Source: JAAZMA01 sp036720245 (lineage in GTDB: Bacteria; Bacillota; Clostridia; Tissierellales; Tepidimicrobiaceae). From it: DNA of 29,762 nt. Made by a program: the position numbers and the translations under genes. The stretch covers positions 1 to 29,762 of the forward strand of contig DAIMNI010000023.1 of the NCBI GenBank assembly GCA_036720245.1, written 5' to 3'. Of this stretch, positions 6,347-14,043 are shown piece by piece (position 1 is the first letter of the stretch; every line of letters starts with the position of its first letter). The notes under the pieces were generated by a model. The model was not told where the DNA came from and did not search any database. It worked only from the letters and a program-made list of their open reading frames with translations.

Positions 6347-6604
6347 TTATTTATGTCCACCCATACTAGTTCTATAATTACCAAAACATTCATGCTTATT
6401 CACGCTTGTCGCAATATCCTTTTTAAGTGCAGCTTTATCTGCACTTTCCCTTATTGAGTTAATTTTTGAAAATTGCATGTCCCTCACAGAATGCCTAAAA
6501 TTAAGGATTTCTACAAATTCATCTTCTTTAGCCTCAACGTGCCTTGAGAGTACAATAATGATGTCGTAGACAGATATTACCTCTTTGGTGGCAAGATGTA
6601 TCTT
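6347..6604 (-). pseudogene. Orphan C-terminal fragment, unknown family
   Basis: An 85-residue frame without a start codon at its head reads KIHLATKEVISVYDIIIVLS, RHVEAKEDEFVEILNFRHSV and continues to CFGNYRTSMGGHK before a TAA. The composition is protein-like, but no start or ribosome site is present near its beginning and a TAG sits directly upstream, so it looks like the tail of a gene whose front was lost. It lies just upstream of the decayed gene, on the same strand. I do not recognise it. Confidence 0.4.
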
Positions 6605-6647
6605 CTAAAATTTACCCCACCTAACATATTCTTAGATAAAATTATGG

Positions 6648-6653
6648 TATAAT
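6648..6653 (+). promoter_or_regulatory. -10 element for the antitoxin-fic operon
   Basis: A perfect TATAAT lies 46 bases before the antitoxin ATG. No good -35 is visible at 17 bases; AACATA-like sequence occupies that place. Confidence 0.45.
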
Positions 6654-6698
6654 ATAATAGTAAGTGATACAACAAAAATAAAAATAGGAGGGATTTCT

Positions 6699-6869
6699 AT
6701 GGATAACAATAGAGCTTGGGAATATGCTTTAGGAATGATTAAAATAGATGGTTTGAATCCTTCTAAAGAATATTTAGAGCTTGTTGAAAAAGAAAAAAAG
6801 GGCGAAATGACTACTGATGATATAAGGAAAGTACTAGATAAAAAATATAGAGCTAAGGATTCTGATTAA
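6699..6869 (+). CDS. VbhA-like antitoxin of the downstream Fic protein
   Basis: 56 aa, ATG with GGAGGG 6-7 bases upstream; its TAA is one base before the fic ATG. The sequence MDNNRAWEYALGMIKIDGLN with the following GEMTTDDIRKVLDKKY has the length, helical pattern and position of VbhA-type antitoxins, which block class I Fic proteins by pushing an (S/T)xxxE(G/N) helix into the ATP site. Aligning ALGMIKIDGLNP with the recalled ALASQRLEGLEP of VbhA puts Met where Ser is usual and Asp where the blocking Glu is usual, so the motif is altered. The gene order and start spacing strongly support an antitoxin-toxin pair. Confidence 0.75.
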   Translation: MDNNRAWEYALGMIKIDGLNPSKEYLELVEKEKKGEMTTDDIRKVLDKKYRAKDSD

Positions 6870-6870
6870 T

Positions 6871-7503
6871 ATGAAAGATCCATATGTATATCCACATACT
6901 GAAATATTGATTAACAAGTTCAATATTAAAGATCAAGATTTATTAAATTCATTAGAGGCAGACTTTACAAGCTCTAGATTAAAAGACCTTATACTTTATG
7001 GCATACCAGGTGATTTTAATCTTGAACATCTATTAAAATTTCATTATACAATATTTCAAGATGTTTATAATTGGGCTGGTCAAATAAGAACCATAAATAT
7101 GGAAAAACCTGAACCTGTTTTAGGTGGTATATCTATTGAATATTCAGCAATTGAAAACATTGAATCTGTTCTAATATCTATATTATCTAAAATGAAACAT
7201 ATTCAATGGAATAAATTAGATGTCAAACAAAAGGCAGTAGTCTTTTCACGATATATGGCTGATTTATGGAAGGTGCATCCATTTCGTGAAGGCAATACTA
7301 GAACTATTGTTACCTTTTGCTGCTATTATGCTGAAAAAGAAGGCTTCCCACTTGATACTGATTTATTAAAAGATAATTCTGATTATGTAAGAAACGCATT
7401 AGTAGCTGCATCAGCTACATTTCATGATATAGGGGATAAATCTAACTTAAAATATCTTGCTACAATAATAGAGGATGCTATGGAAAGAGGTAAAAACATT
7501 TAA
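6871..7503 (+). CDS. Fic-family toxin, class I (separate antitoxin)
   Basis: 210 aa. The core motif reads HPFREGNTRTIVTF from His136; compared with HPFx(D/E)GNGRxxR the second Gly is Thr and the last Arg is Phe, a variant I recall from other clostridial Fic proteins. The upstream stretch FQDVYNWAGQIRTINM is the usual lid region that docks the target peptide. No inhibitory helix lies at the N- or C-terminus, consistent with control by the 56-aa antitoxin gene one base upstream. Expected activity is AMP transfer to a target protein, as VbhT and FicT toxins modify DNA gyrase and topoisomerase IV; the target here is not known. A terminator follows directly. Confidence 0.88.
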   Translation: MKDPYVYPHTEILINKFNIKDQDLLNSLEADFTSSRLKDLILYGIPGDFNLEHLLKFHYTIFQDVYNWAGQIRTINMEKPEPVLGGISIEYSAIENIESVLISILSKMKHIQWNKLDVKQKAVVFSRYMADLWKVHPFREGNTRTIVTFCCYYAEKEGFPLDTDLLKDNSDYVRNALVAASATFHDIGDKSNLKYLATIIEDAMERGKNI

Positions 7504-7541
7504 ATCCTATTTTGATTGTTAAATCTAAATAGGATTTTTTA
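7502..7541 (+). terminator. Terminator of the antitoxin-fic operon
   Basis: AAATCCTATTT and AAATAGGATTT form an 11-bp stem with a 14-base loop followed by a T-run, starting inside the fic stop codon. Confidence 0.85.
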
Positions 7542-7620
7542 TTTCTACTGGTATCTGTAATGGATTTAGATTTAACCTTAACCCTATGAACATGATATCC
7601 CCAATTTCTTTCAACATAAT

Positions 7621-7659
7621 AAAAAATTGCCCTAGCATTAATACCAGGGCAATTTTTTA
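7621..7659 (-). terminator. Terminator of pduL-deoC
   Basis: AAAAAATTGCCCT pairs with AGGGCAATTTTTT around a short loop; A/T runs on both sides make it potentially two-way. It lies directly after the deoC stop. Confidence 0.85.
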
Positions 7660-8307
7660 TTATTCTCCTTTAACTATATCTATTGAAGCACTAGCACCAA
7701 TTCTTGATGCTCCGGCATCTACCATAGCCTTTGCCTTTTTATAATCTCTAATGCCGCCAGAGGCTTTTATTTTAAGTCTATCTCCTACAACTTCCTTCAT
7801 TAATTTAACATCTTCTACAGTAGCACCACCAGTGCTAAATCCTGTAGAGGTTTTTACATAATCTGCTCCAGCTTCTTCTGATAATTTACAAGCCATAATC
7901 TTTTCTTCTTCTGTTAAAAGACAAGTTTCTATGATTACCTTTACTAGTGCTTTATCCTTGGCTGCATTTACTACAGCTTTTATATCTTCTTTTACTAAAT
8001 CATAGTCTTTATTTTTTAAAGCTCCAATATTTATAACCATATCTACTTCATCTGCACCATTTTTTATGGCATCTTCTGCCTCAAATGCTTTTACTTCACT
8101 GGTATTTGCACCTAGTGGGAAACCTATAACAGTGGCTACTTTTACATTGGAATCCTTTAATAAGCTATTTGCAAGTTTTACATAATAGGGATTGACACAT
8201 ACTGCTGCAAATCTGTATTCTTTAGCTTCTCCACATAATTTCCTAATAGCACCCTCTATAGCATCAGCCTTTAATAAAGTATGGTCTATCATACTTCCTA
8301 TATCCAT
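7660..8307 (-). CDS. deoC: Deoxyribose-phosphate aldolase
   Basis: 215 aa from an ATG at 8307, chosen over a GTG nine bases earlier because AAAGGAG sits 8 bases upstream of the ATG. A class I aldolase barrel: Lys152 in DYVKTSTGFSTGG is the Schiff-base lysine, with Asp89 (EVDMVINIG) and Lys181 (KIKASGGIRD) as the other catalytic residues. It splits 2-deoxyribose-5-phosphate into glyceraldehyde-3-phosphate and acetaldehyde, feeding DNA-derived sugars into glycolysis. It sits 13 bases after pduL in one operon, which hints that the acetaldehyde carbon ends as acetyl-CoA and acetyl phosphate. Confidence 0.97.
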   Translation of the reverse strand: MDIGSMIDHTLLKADAIEGAIRKLCGEAKEYRFAAVCVNPYYVKLANSLLKDSNVKVATVIGFPLGANTSEVKAFEAEDAIKNGADEVDMVINIGALKNKDYDLVKEDIKAVVNAAKDKALVKVIIETCLLTEEEKIMACKLSEEAGADYVKTSTGFSTGGATVEDVKLMKEVVGDRLKIKASGGIRDYKKAKAMVDAGASRIGASASIDIVKGE

Positions 8308-8320
8308 TTTTTTCACTCCT

Positions 8321-8893
8321 TTATTTAATTAATTCTACTAAATCTCCATTTTTAACGCCTGCTGCATTTCCTTCTTCAATATCTACATGCATTTCTAAAA
8401 AGAAATTATCTGCAACTCTAATTAATACATTTTCAAATACTAAACTACGCATTCCCTCAGTTTTTGCTTTAACTATATCTTTGTCTTTAACCCCAAATTT
8501 TTCTCCATCAGAAGTATGCATATGTATATGCCTAGCTGCTACTATTACTCCATCTTCTAATTCCACTTCTCCTTTAGGGCCTACAATTTTAGCTCCTGGT
8601 GTATTTTTTACATCTCCAGAGTTTCTAACAATTGGCTCCACACCTAATTTAAAAGCATCTGATATGGATACTTCTATTTGAGTTCTGCCTCTTATAGGTC
8701 CTAAAACTCTAACTCCTTTTAAAGTCCCTTTTGGCCCTGCAATATCTACTCTTTCATCACAAGCATATTGGCCAGGTTGAGATAAATCTTTAATAGGTGT
8801 TAGTTCATAGCCTTCGCCAAAAAGTATATCTAAATCCTCCTGTCCTAAATGTATATGTTTATTAGATAATGCAATTGGTAATTTGTTTTCCAT
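8321..8893 (-). CDS. pduL: Phosphate propanoyl/acetyltransferase, PduL type
   Basis: 190 aa, ATG with a GGAGGAATT site. Characteristic zinc-binding PduL elements are present: SNKHIHL near the start, AARHIHMHTSDGEKFGVKD in the second half and EMHVDIEEGNAAG near the end. The enzyme exchanges CoA and phosphate on short acyl groups (acyl-CoA + Pi to acyl-phosphate + CoA), the step before ATP formation by acetate or propionate kinase. No encapsulation peptide extension is evident, and no microcompartment shell genes are near, so it probably works free in the cytoplasm as the general phosphotransacetylase. First gene of an operon with deoC, from a promoter overlapping the aroA stop. Confidence 0.93.
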   Translation of the reverse strand: MENKLPIALSNKHIHLGQEDLDILFGEGYELTPIKDLSQPGQYACDERVDIAGPKGTLKGVRVLGPIRGRTQIEVSISDAFKLGVEPIVRNSGDVKNTPGAKIVGPKGEVELEDGVIVAARHIHMHTSDGEKFGVKDKDIVKAKTEGMRSLVFENVLIRVADNFFLEMHVDIEEGNAAGVKNGDLVELIK

Positions 8894-8924
8894 ATTAATT
8901 CCTCCTCTTTTATTCTACTAATTT

Positions 8925-8953
8925 ATTATATAAGTTTAGAATTTAAAAATCAA
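8925..8953 (-). promoter_or_regulatory. Promoter of pduL-deoC overlapping the aroA stop codon
   Basis: On the minus strand TTGATT (8948-8953) and TATAAT (8925-8930) are 17 bases apart, 32 bases before the pduL ATG. The -35 contains the TGA stop of aroA (8950-8952). Confidence 0.7.
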
Positions 8954-10236
8954 ATATTACCCACTAGATAATTTAAGTCCTTATAGAAATCTGGATAGGA
9001 TACATTTACAATTTCACTTCCATTAATAAAACTTTTGCCTTCTGCCCTTAAAGCTGCAATAGATAATGCCATGGCAATCCTATGGTCTCCATAGGAATTA
9101 AGTTCTTCAGCTCTTAATTCTTTTACCCCATTAATAATCATTCCATCAGATAATTCCTTTATTTCTACTCCCATTTTCCTAAGTTCTAAAGCCATAGCCT
9201 TTATTCTATCAGTTTCCTTATATCTTAATTCTTCAGCATCCCTTATTGTAGTCTCTCCCTCTGCTAAGGCAGCTAATACTGCTACAATTGGCAATTCATC
9301 TATTAATCTTCCTACTATATCCCCTTCTATTACACAGCCCTTTAAAGGAGAATATTTTATTTCTATATCTCCAATAGGCTCATTATTTACTGTTCTTTTA
9401 TTATATACTTTAATATTCCCACCCATTTTATCTAAAATTTCTAAAATCCCACTTCTAGTAGGATTAATACCCACATTTTTAATTATTATATTGGAATTTT
9501 CTACTAAAGTAGCAGCTGCTATCAAAAATGCAGCAGAAGATATATCCCCAGGGATAAATAATTCTTTTCCAATTAAATTTTGTGTTTCATTTATAATAAT
9601 ATCATTTCCATTTTTCGATACCTTTTGTCCAAAATAATTTAACATCCTTTCCGTATGATCTCTGGTACTTTTATTTTCAATTGTTTTAGTTTCTCCACTG
9701 GCATATAGTGATGCCAATAGTATACTAGATTTTACTTGGGCACTGGCAATTGGTAATTCATATATAATACCATTTAAAACCTCTGTTGGTTCAATTGTTA
9801 AGGGTGGATATTCTCCATCTCTCCCTATTATATTGGCACCCATTTTACCTAAAGGGAATATTATTCTTTTCATAGGTCTATTCATTAAGGAACTATCCCC
9901 TATTAAAGACGTGGGAAAATTTTGTCCTACTAAAATTCCAGATAAAAGTCTCATGGTAGTACCTGAATTGCCACAATTTAAAGGGCTAATTGGCTTTTTA
10001 AATCCATATAAACCTGCTCCTTGAATAATAAGCCTATTATTCTTTTTTTCTATATTAACTCCCATTTGTCTAAAGCAATCTATAGTATTTAATACATCTT
10101 CAGACAATAATATATTTTCTATAATAGTTTCACCTTTTGCCAAAGCACCACAAATAACAGCTCTATGGGAAATGGATTTGTCCGCTGGGATAGTTATTTC
10201 TCCTTTTAATCCCTTATTACATTTTTCTATAAACAA
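8950..10236 (-). CDS. aroA: 3-phosphoshikimate 1-carboxyvinyltransferase (EPSP synthase)
   Basis: 428 aa from a TTG start that overlaps the end of aroB by 10 bases, with GGGGAGGGG upstream. Recognisable segments: PADKSISHRAVICGALA (substrate loop), LNCGNSGTTMRLLSGIL (PEP/glyphosate loop), RPMKRI, SAQVKSSILLASLYA, and the C-terminal RYKETDRIKAMALELRKMG and SYGDHRIAMALSIAA. It joins phosphoenolpyruvate to shikimate-3-phosphate in the chorismate pathway. The GNSGTT version of the loop and overall similarity to the Bacillus type place it away from the Escherichia coli form, a feature of class II-like enzymes that tend to tolerate glyphosate; this is an inference. Confidence 0.97.
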   Translation of the reverse strand: MFIEKCNKGLKGEITIPADKSISHRAVICGALAKGETIIENILLSEDVLNTIDCFRQMGVNIEKKNNRLIIQGAGLYGFKKPISPLNCGNSGTTMRLLSGILVGQNFPTSLIGDSSLMNRPMKRIIFPLGKMGANIIGRDGEYPPLTIEPTEVLNGIIYELPIASAQVKSSILLASLYASGETKTIENKSTRDHTERMLNYFGQKVSKNGNDIIINETQNLIGKELFIPGDISSAAFLIAAATLVENSNIIIKNVGINPTRSGILEILDKMGGNIKVYNKRTVNNEPIGDIEIKYSPLKGCVIEGDIVGRLIDELPIVAVLAALAEGETTIRDAEELRYKETDRIKAMALELRKMGVEIKELSDGMIINGVKELRAEELNSYGDHRIAMALSIAALRAEGKSFINGSEIVNVSYPDFYKDLNYLVGNI

Positions 10237-11282
10237 AGCCCCTCCCCCTTTAAACTATTTATAATTAAATTTTTATCTATATTGTTAAAAATATTAACCT
10301 TGCCCCTATCAACAGGCAATACCATAGTGATTTCTTTTGAAATATTCTTCTTATCATTTTCCATTATTTCTAATAAGTCCTCTATTTCATCTTCATCAAA
10401 TTTTATGGGTTTAATTATGGAAATTAAGGTATTATATATTTCATTATAATAATTCTTATCTATTAATCCTAAAGATTTAGCCATATAGGATTCATAAAGC
10501 ATACCTAATATTACTGCCTCCCCATGATTAAATCTAGAAAAGCCATAGTATGCCTCTATACTATGGCCAATTGTATGACCAAAATTTAATATTTTTCTAA
10601 GACTCAAATCTTTTTTATCCTGGGCTACTATTTTTTCTTTTATGGAGACGGATTTTTTAATTATAAAATCCAAAGTGTTTATATCTTTATTATATATTTT
10701 ATCTAAACTTTCCCTTGTGTATTGGAATAATTCATAATCCTCAATTAAACCATATTTAAATATTTCCCCTAAGCCAGAGGTAATTTCTCTTTTAGGAAGC
10801 GTAGATAGAAAATAAGTATCTATAAAGGTTTTTTCAGGAAAATAAAAAGAACCTATAATATTTTTATATCCTCCATAATCTACTCCAACTTTCCCCCCAA
10901 TGGAACTATCTACTTGGGATAGTAGAGTAGTTGGAATTTGCACATATTTTAGGCCTCTTTTATAGCTAGAGGCTACGAAGCCAGCAATATCTCCAACTAC
11001 TCCACCTCCAAATGCTACAATTAAAGTGTTTCTATCTATATTTTTATCTAATAAATCATCATATATGGAAAACACAGTATTCATATTTTTGTTTTCCTCT
11101 CCTGTTTCTATAACAAAAACAGAAAAGGCCCTATTTCCTATGGTGTTTTTCAAATAGTTTATATATAGTTTATAAACTATTTTATCAGTGATTATATATA
11201 ATTTATCTATATTATTTATATTTAAATATTCCTTCAATTCCTCCAAAGCCTTGTAATTTATCCTGATATTCAAATTTCTCAC
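10227..11282 (-). CDS. aroB: 3-dehydroquinate synthase
   Basis: 351 aa. The nucleotide-binding stretch AFGGGVVGDIAGFVASSYKRG is split here as VAFGGGVVGDIAGF and SSYKRG, followed by PTTLLSQVDSSIGGKVGVD. The metal site is in EIFKYGLIED, NFGHTIGHSIE and NHGEAVILGM. It makes dehydroquinate from DAHP using NAD and a divalent metal. The GTG start overlaps the aroC stop (GTGA). A TTG nine bases further in, 8 bases after AGG, is an equally good start by ribosome spacing. Neighbouring aroC and aroA are coupled to it by overlaps. Confidence 0.97.
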   Translation of the reverse strand: MRNLNIRINYKALEELKEYLNINNIDKLYIITDKIVYKLYINYLKNTIGNRAFSVFVIETGEENKNMNTVFSIYDDLLDKNIDRNTLIVAFGGGVVGDIAGFVASSYKRGLKYVQIPTTLLSQVDSSIGGKVGVDYGGYKNIIGSFYFPEKTFIDTYFLSTLPKREITSGLGEIFKYGLIEDYELFQYTRESLDKIYNKDINTLDFIIKKSVSIKEKIVAQDKKDLSLRKILNFGHTIGHSIEAYYGFSRFNHGEAVILGMLYESYMAKSLGLIDKNYYNEIYNTLISIIKPIKFDEDEIEDLLEIMENDKKNISKEITMVLPVDRGKVNIFNNIDKNLIINSLKGEGLCL

Positions 11283-12397
11283 CTGTTTTCTAAAATTTTC
11301 ATATAGTTTTTATAATTAGCCTTAATTTCTTCCATACTATCTCCACCAAATTTTATTAAAATTTCCTTCATAAGTATATACGCTAATACAGATTCTGCCA
11401 CTATACTAGCTGATGGAACTGCACACACATCGGATCTTTCAAATTGTGCTACTGTACTTTCTTTACTTTTTAAATCTACGGTTTTTAAGGGTTTTTTTAG
11501 TGTAGGAATAGGCTTCATCATAGCCTTGAATACTATATCCTCCCCATTGGATATACCTCCTTCAATCCCCCCTGCATTATTAGTTTTTCTATAAAATCCA
11601 TTATTATAATATATTTCATCGTGAAAATTTGAACCTAGTGTCCCTGCACCACTAAATCCTAAACCAATTTCTATAGCTTTTATCCCAGGAATACTGAGTA
11701 TTCCTCCAGCAATCTTTCCATCTAGTTTTCTATCCCAATGGGCATGGCTACCTAATCCTACAGGGATATTAACCCCTATTACTTCCATTACACCACCTAG
11801 TGTATCTCCCATGGATTTTGCCTTTTCTATTTCCCCTATCATTAGAGCTTCCGTATCTTTATCTAATACCCTTAGCGGAGACTTGTCCACTTCTTCCAAA
11901 TTTTTAATTTTCCCACTATAATAGCCTATCTTAGATTTAACATTTCCTATTTGAATAATATGACTATATATTTCTATTTTAAATTCCCTTAGAAATAACT
12001 TGCACATTCCCCCTAGGGCAACTCTCATGGCAGTTTCCCTAGCACTGGCTCTTTCTAAAATATTTCTGGCACCTTTTTGATTGTATTTTAATGTTCCTGG
12101 TAAATCGGCATGGCCTGGCCGTGGTTTTGTAATTTCTACTAAATCTATATTTTTGCCTCTATTAGTAAGTTCAATACTAATGGGATTGCCAGTAGTATAT
12201 CCTTGATTTACTCCCGATAAAATTTTAATTTGATCCTTTTCTATATTCATTCTATTGGATCTGCCATAGCCTTTTTGTCTTCTTTCTAATTCATTATTTA
12301 TATAAGCTTCATCCATATATAATCCTTGAGGAAATCCCTCGATTATTCCCATTAGGCTTTCCCCATGGGATTCCCCCGCAGTTAAAAATCTTAGCAT
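11279..12397 (-). CDS. aroC: Chorismate synthase
   Basis: 372 aa, ATG with GAGGTGAT. Family signatures are complete: GESHGESLMGIIEGFPQGL near the N-terminus, RPGHADLPGTLKY, ILERASARETAMRVALGG and the C-terminal RSDVCAVPSASIVAESVLA. The enzyme removes phosphate from EPSP to make chorismate and needs reduced FMN. It is first of the overlapping aroC-aroB-aroA set, an order unusual with respect to the pathway but common in Firmicutes. The gene starts 29 bases after the Mrr-like gene with no terminator between, so readthrough from the two membrane-protein genes upstream is likely. Confidence 0.97.
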   Translation of the reverse strand: MLRFLTAGESHGESLMGIIEGFPQGLYMDEAYINNELERRQKGYGRSNRMNIEKDQIKILSGVNQGYTTGNPISIELTNRGKNIDLVEITKPRPGHADLPGTLKYNQKGARNILERASARETAMRVALGGMCKLFLREFKIEIYSHIIQIGNVKSKIGYYSGKIKNLEEVDKSPLRVLDKDTEALMIGEIEKAKSMGDTLGGVMEVIGVNIPVGLGSHAHWDRKLDGKIAGGILSIPGIKAIEIGLGFSGAGTLGSNFHDEIYYNNGFYRKTNNAGGIEGGISNGEDIVFKAMMKPIPTLKKPLKTVDLKSKESTVAQFERSDVCAVPSASIVAESVLAYILMKEILIKFGGDSMEEIKANYKNYMKILENR

Positions 12398-12426
12398 ATA
12401 ATCACCTCGTATAATTCATGATGCCT

Positions 12427-13338
12427 TTATTTTGAATAAAAGTCTGTATTTGTTTTTAAAAATACCACTAATTTATTTAATCCCAATACAAGCCCTATAA
12501 AAATCAATACTACCCCACTTATTCTGTAATATTGTGTAAAAGAAGTATAAGGTGAGATTAAGTATAAAATAAATCCTAGTAAGCTAAATCTATATATTTT
12601 CTTTTTATTATTCCTTTTAAAATCTTCTACTAATCCAGTCCTTTTATTTTTATAATTAGATAGAATTAATTCCTGAACTTCTTCCTGAGTTGGGTATTTC
12701 CCTAATTCCTTTAAAATTTCTTTCATAAACTTAAAATCTATTAGGATATAATCAAATTTCTCCTTTAAATCTTCATGAAAATAAGAATTGGAAATTATAA
12801 TTCCATATTCTAATCCTTCATTTATCATAGCCAGATGATAATTTCTAATATCCTTTTCTGTAATGATATTTTCTATAGAGGATTTAAAACATTTTATCCC
12901 ATACTTTTCTCCATTTATTTCTCCCATAAAATCTATATATTCATCTATCTCAGACAAATTAGTATTATAATATTTTTCCAAAAGTTCCTTTATATATAAT
13001 AAATACTCTGGATTATTTAATTTTTCAATTCCATTTAATATTTCTTCATCACTTAAATTTTCATTAATTTTAGCCACTTCCTTAGTTCTTTTCCTCCTAG
13101 CTAAAACAAAAAATATAAATATACTAATTAAGATTAGAATACTAGTTAAAACAATAGATATTACTATATTTTTAGTACTATTAAAAGTAGTTATAATAAA
13201 AAATCCTCCCAATACAAATATGATAAATATCCAATCTAATATACTAGCCCTTGCAGTTTTTCCTTTATTAATTGTTTTATTATAATAATTATTTAGTATT
13301 AGCTTTTCTTTAATTTGATTAAATAAGGTTTCCACCAT
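12427..13338 (-). CDS. Membrane protein with an Mrr-like restriction-endonuclease-fold domain
   Basis: 303 aa with two membrane helices near residues 33-52 and 57-80, a soluble domain about 95-235, and two more helices near 249-267 and 271-294. The soluble part follows the Mrr pattern in order: helix EYLLYIKELLEKYYNTN, strands INGEKYGIKCFKS, helix and strand ITEKDIRNYHLAMINEGLEY then GIIISNSYFHEDLKEKF, and final YILIDFKFMKEIL. Asp136 and Lys149 could be catalytic, but the usual GxD and QxK pair is not clean, so it may bind rather than cut nucleic acid. The gene overlaps the Lit-like gene by 20 bases. Function unknown; the domain call is from pattern recognition only. Confidence 0.6.
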   Translation of the reverse strand: MVETLFNQIKEKLILNNYYNKTINKGKTARASILDWIFIIFVLGGFFIITTFNSTKNIVISIVLTSILILISIFIFFVLARRKRTKEVAKINENLSDEEILNGIEKLNNPEYLLYIKELLEKYYNTNLSEIDEYIDFMGEINGEKYGIKCFKSSIENIITEKDIRNYHLAMINEGLEYGIIISNSYFHEDLKEKFDYILIDFKFMKEILKELGKYPTQEEVQELILSNYKNKRTGLVEDFKRNNKKKIYRFSLLGFILYLISPYTSFTQYYRISGVVLIFIGLVLGLNKLVVFLKTNTDFYSK

Positions 13339-13975
13339 TCTCCTCTTTCCTTTTCATTATAATATAAATAGCTATTTGTATTATAGCCAAGGATAAGGAA
13401 AATAATAACACTATTCTTTTAAATATGGAAATAAAGAATTCCTCTGGAAGCATTTGAATTAACAAATCTGTCTCTGGGTCTAATAACCATAAATCATTGT
13501 CAAAAAATATCAAATGAAAATAGGTAAAATATTTATTAAAATCCAATAATGTAAATAAAAATAATGAAATCATTAAGCCCCACCATATAAACATTCCTTT
13601 GAAAAGGCCTTTTTCTATTTGCCATCTTTTATTTTTTATAGAAATAAATAAAGCTACAATAAATATTATTAAGGATAAATATTTTATAATATACCCTTTT
13701 TTAAAAAGTTCCTTTACATCTTTCATATGTTCTATTTCCAAAGGGTTAAAATATGGGCTTAATACCTCTTCATCTCCTTTATCCTTTAAATATACAAATA
13801 AATCTTCAGTGATAGTATCTAATTCTTCTAAACTTCTATTGGATATAGAATCTACCTGATTTTCTTCATAGGATTTCATATAAAAATTTTTATTAAATGT
13901 GTTTATTTCAGTTATTTTTAAAAATAGATATAAGGGCATAAATATTAAAATTAAAGTAAGTACGGTTTTCCTCAT
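13319..13975 (-). CDS. Lit-like lipoprotein intramolecular transacylase (DUF1461/TIGR01906)
   Basis: 218 aa from the ATG at 13975, six bases after GGGGG; an ATG at 13981 has no room for the site. Four hydrophobic helices: about 4-21, 99-113, 128-146 and 185-206. The large outside loop ends in IEHMKDVKELF and the third helix is followed by YFHLIFFDNDLWLLDPETD and LPEEFF, the hallmark of the DUF1461/TIGR01906 family. His83 and His154 match the two conserved histidines I recall for Lit, which moves an acyl chain within diacylated lipoproteins to give lyso-form lipoproteins. The substrate and activity here are inferred from family membership. Confidence 0.75.
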   Translation of the reverse strand: MRKTVLTLILIFMPLYLFLKITEINTFNKNFYMKSYEENQVDSISNRSLEELDTITEDLFVYLKDKGDEEVLSPYFNPLEIEHMKDVKELFKKGYIIKYLSLIIFIVALFISIKNKRWQIEKGLFKGMFIWWGLMISLFLFTLLDFNKYFTYFHLIFFDNDLWLLDPETDLLIQMLPEEFFISIFKRIVLLFSLSLAIIQIAIYIIMKRKEENGGNLI

Positions 13976-14020
13976 TTCCATCCCCCTTCCATTTAAATAT
14001 AATATAGCACATACCGAAAT

Positions 14021-14043
14021 AAAAAACGACCAAAATTTGGTCG
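14021..14043 (-). terminator. Terminator after the 55-aa gene
   Basis: The minus strand reads CGACCAAATTTTGGTCG followed by six T's immediately after the TAG at 14044. Confidence 0.85.

Noticed and set aside
7525..7617. 30-aa frame on the minus strand (MLKEIGDIMFIGLRLNLNPL...) that recalls the end of a HemW-like protein
   Set aside because: It overlaps the fic terminator, has no ribosome site and is too short to claim; at most a relic.
13982..14026. T-box or other riboswitch leader before the Lit-aro gene run
   Set aside because: Only about 40 bases separate the terminator from the start and no specifier or T-box sequence is present; nor is one seen before aroC.
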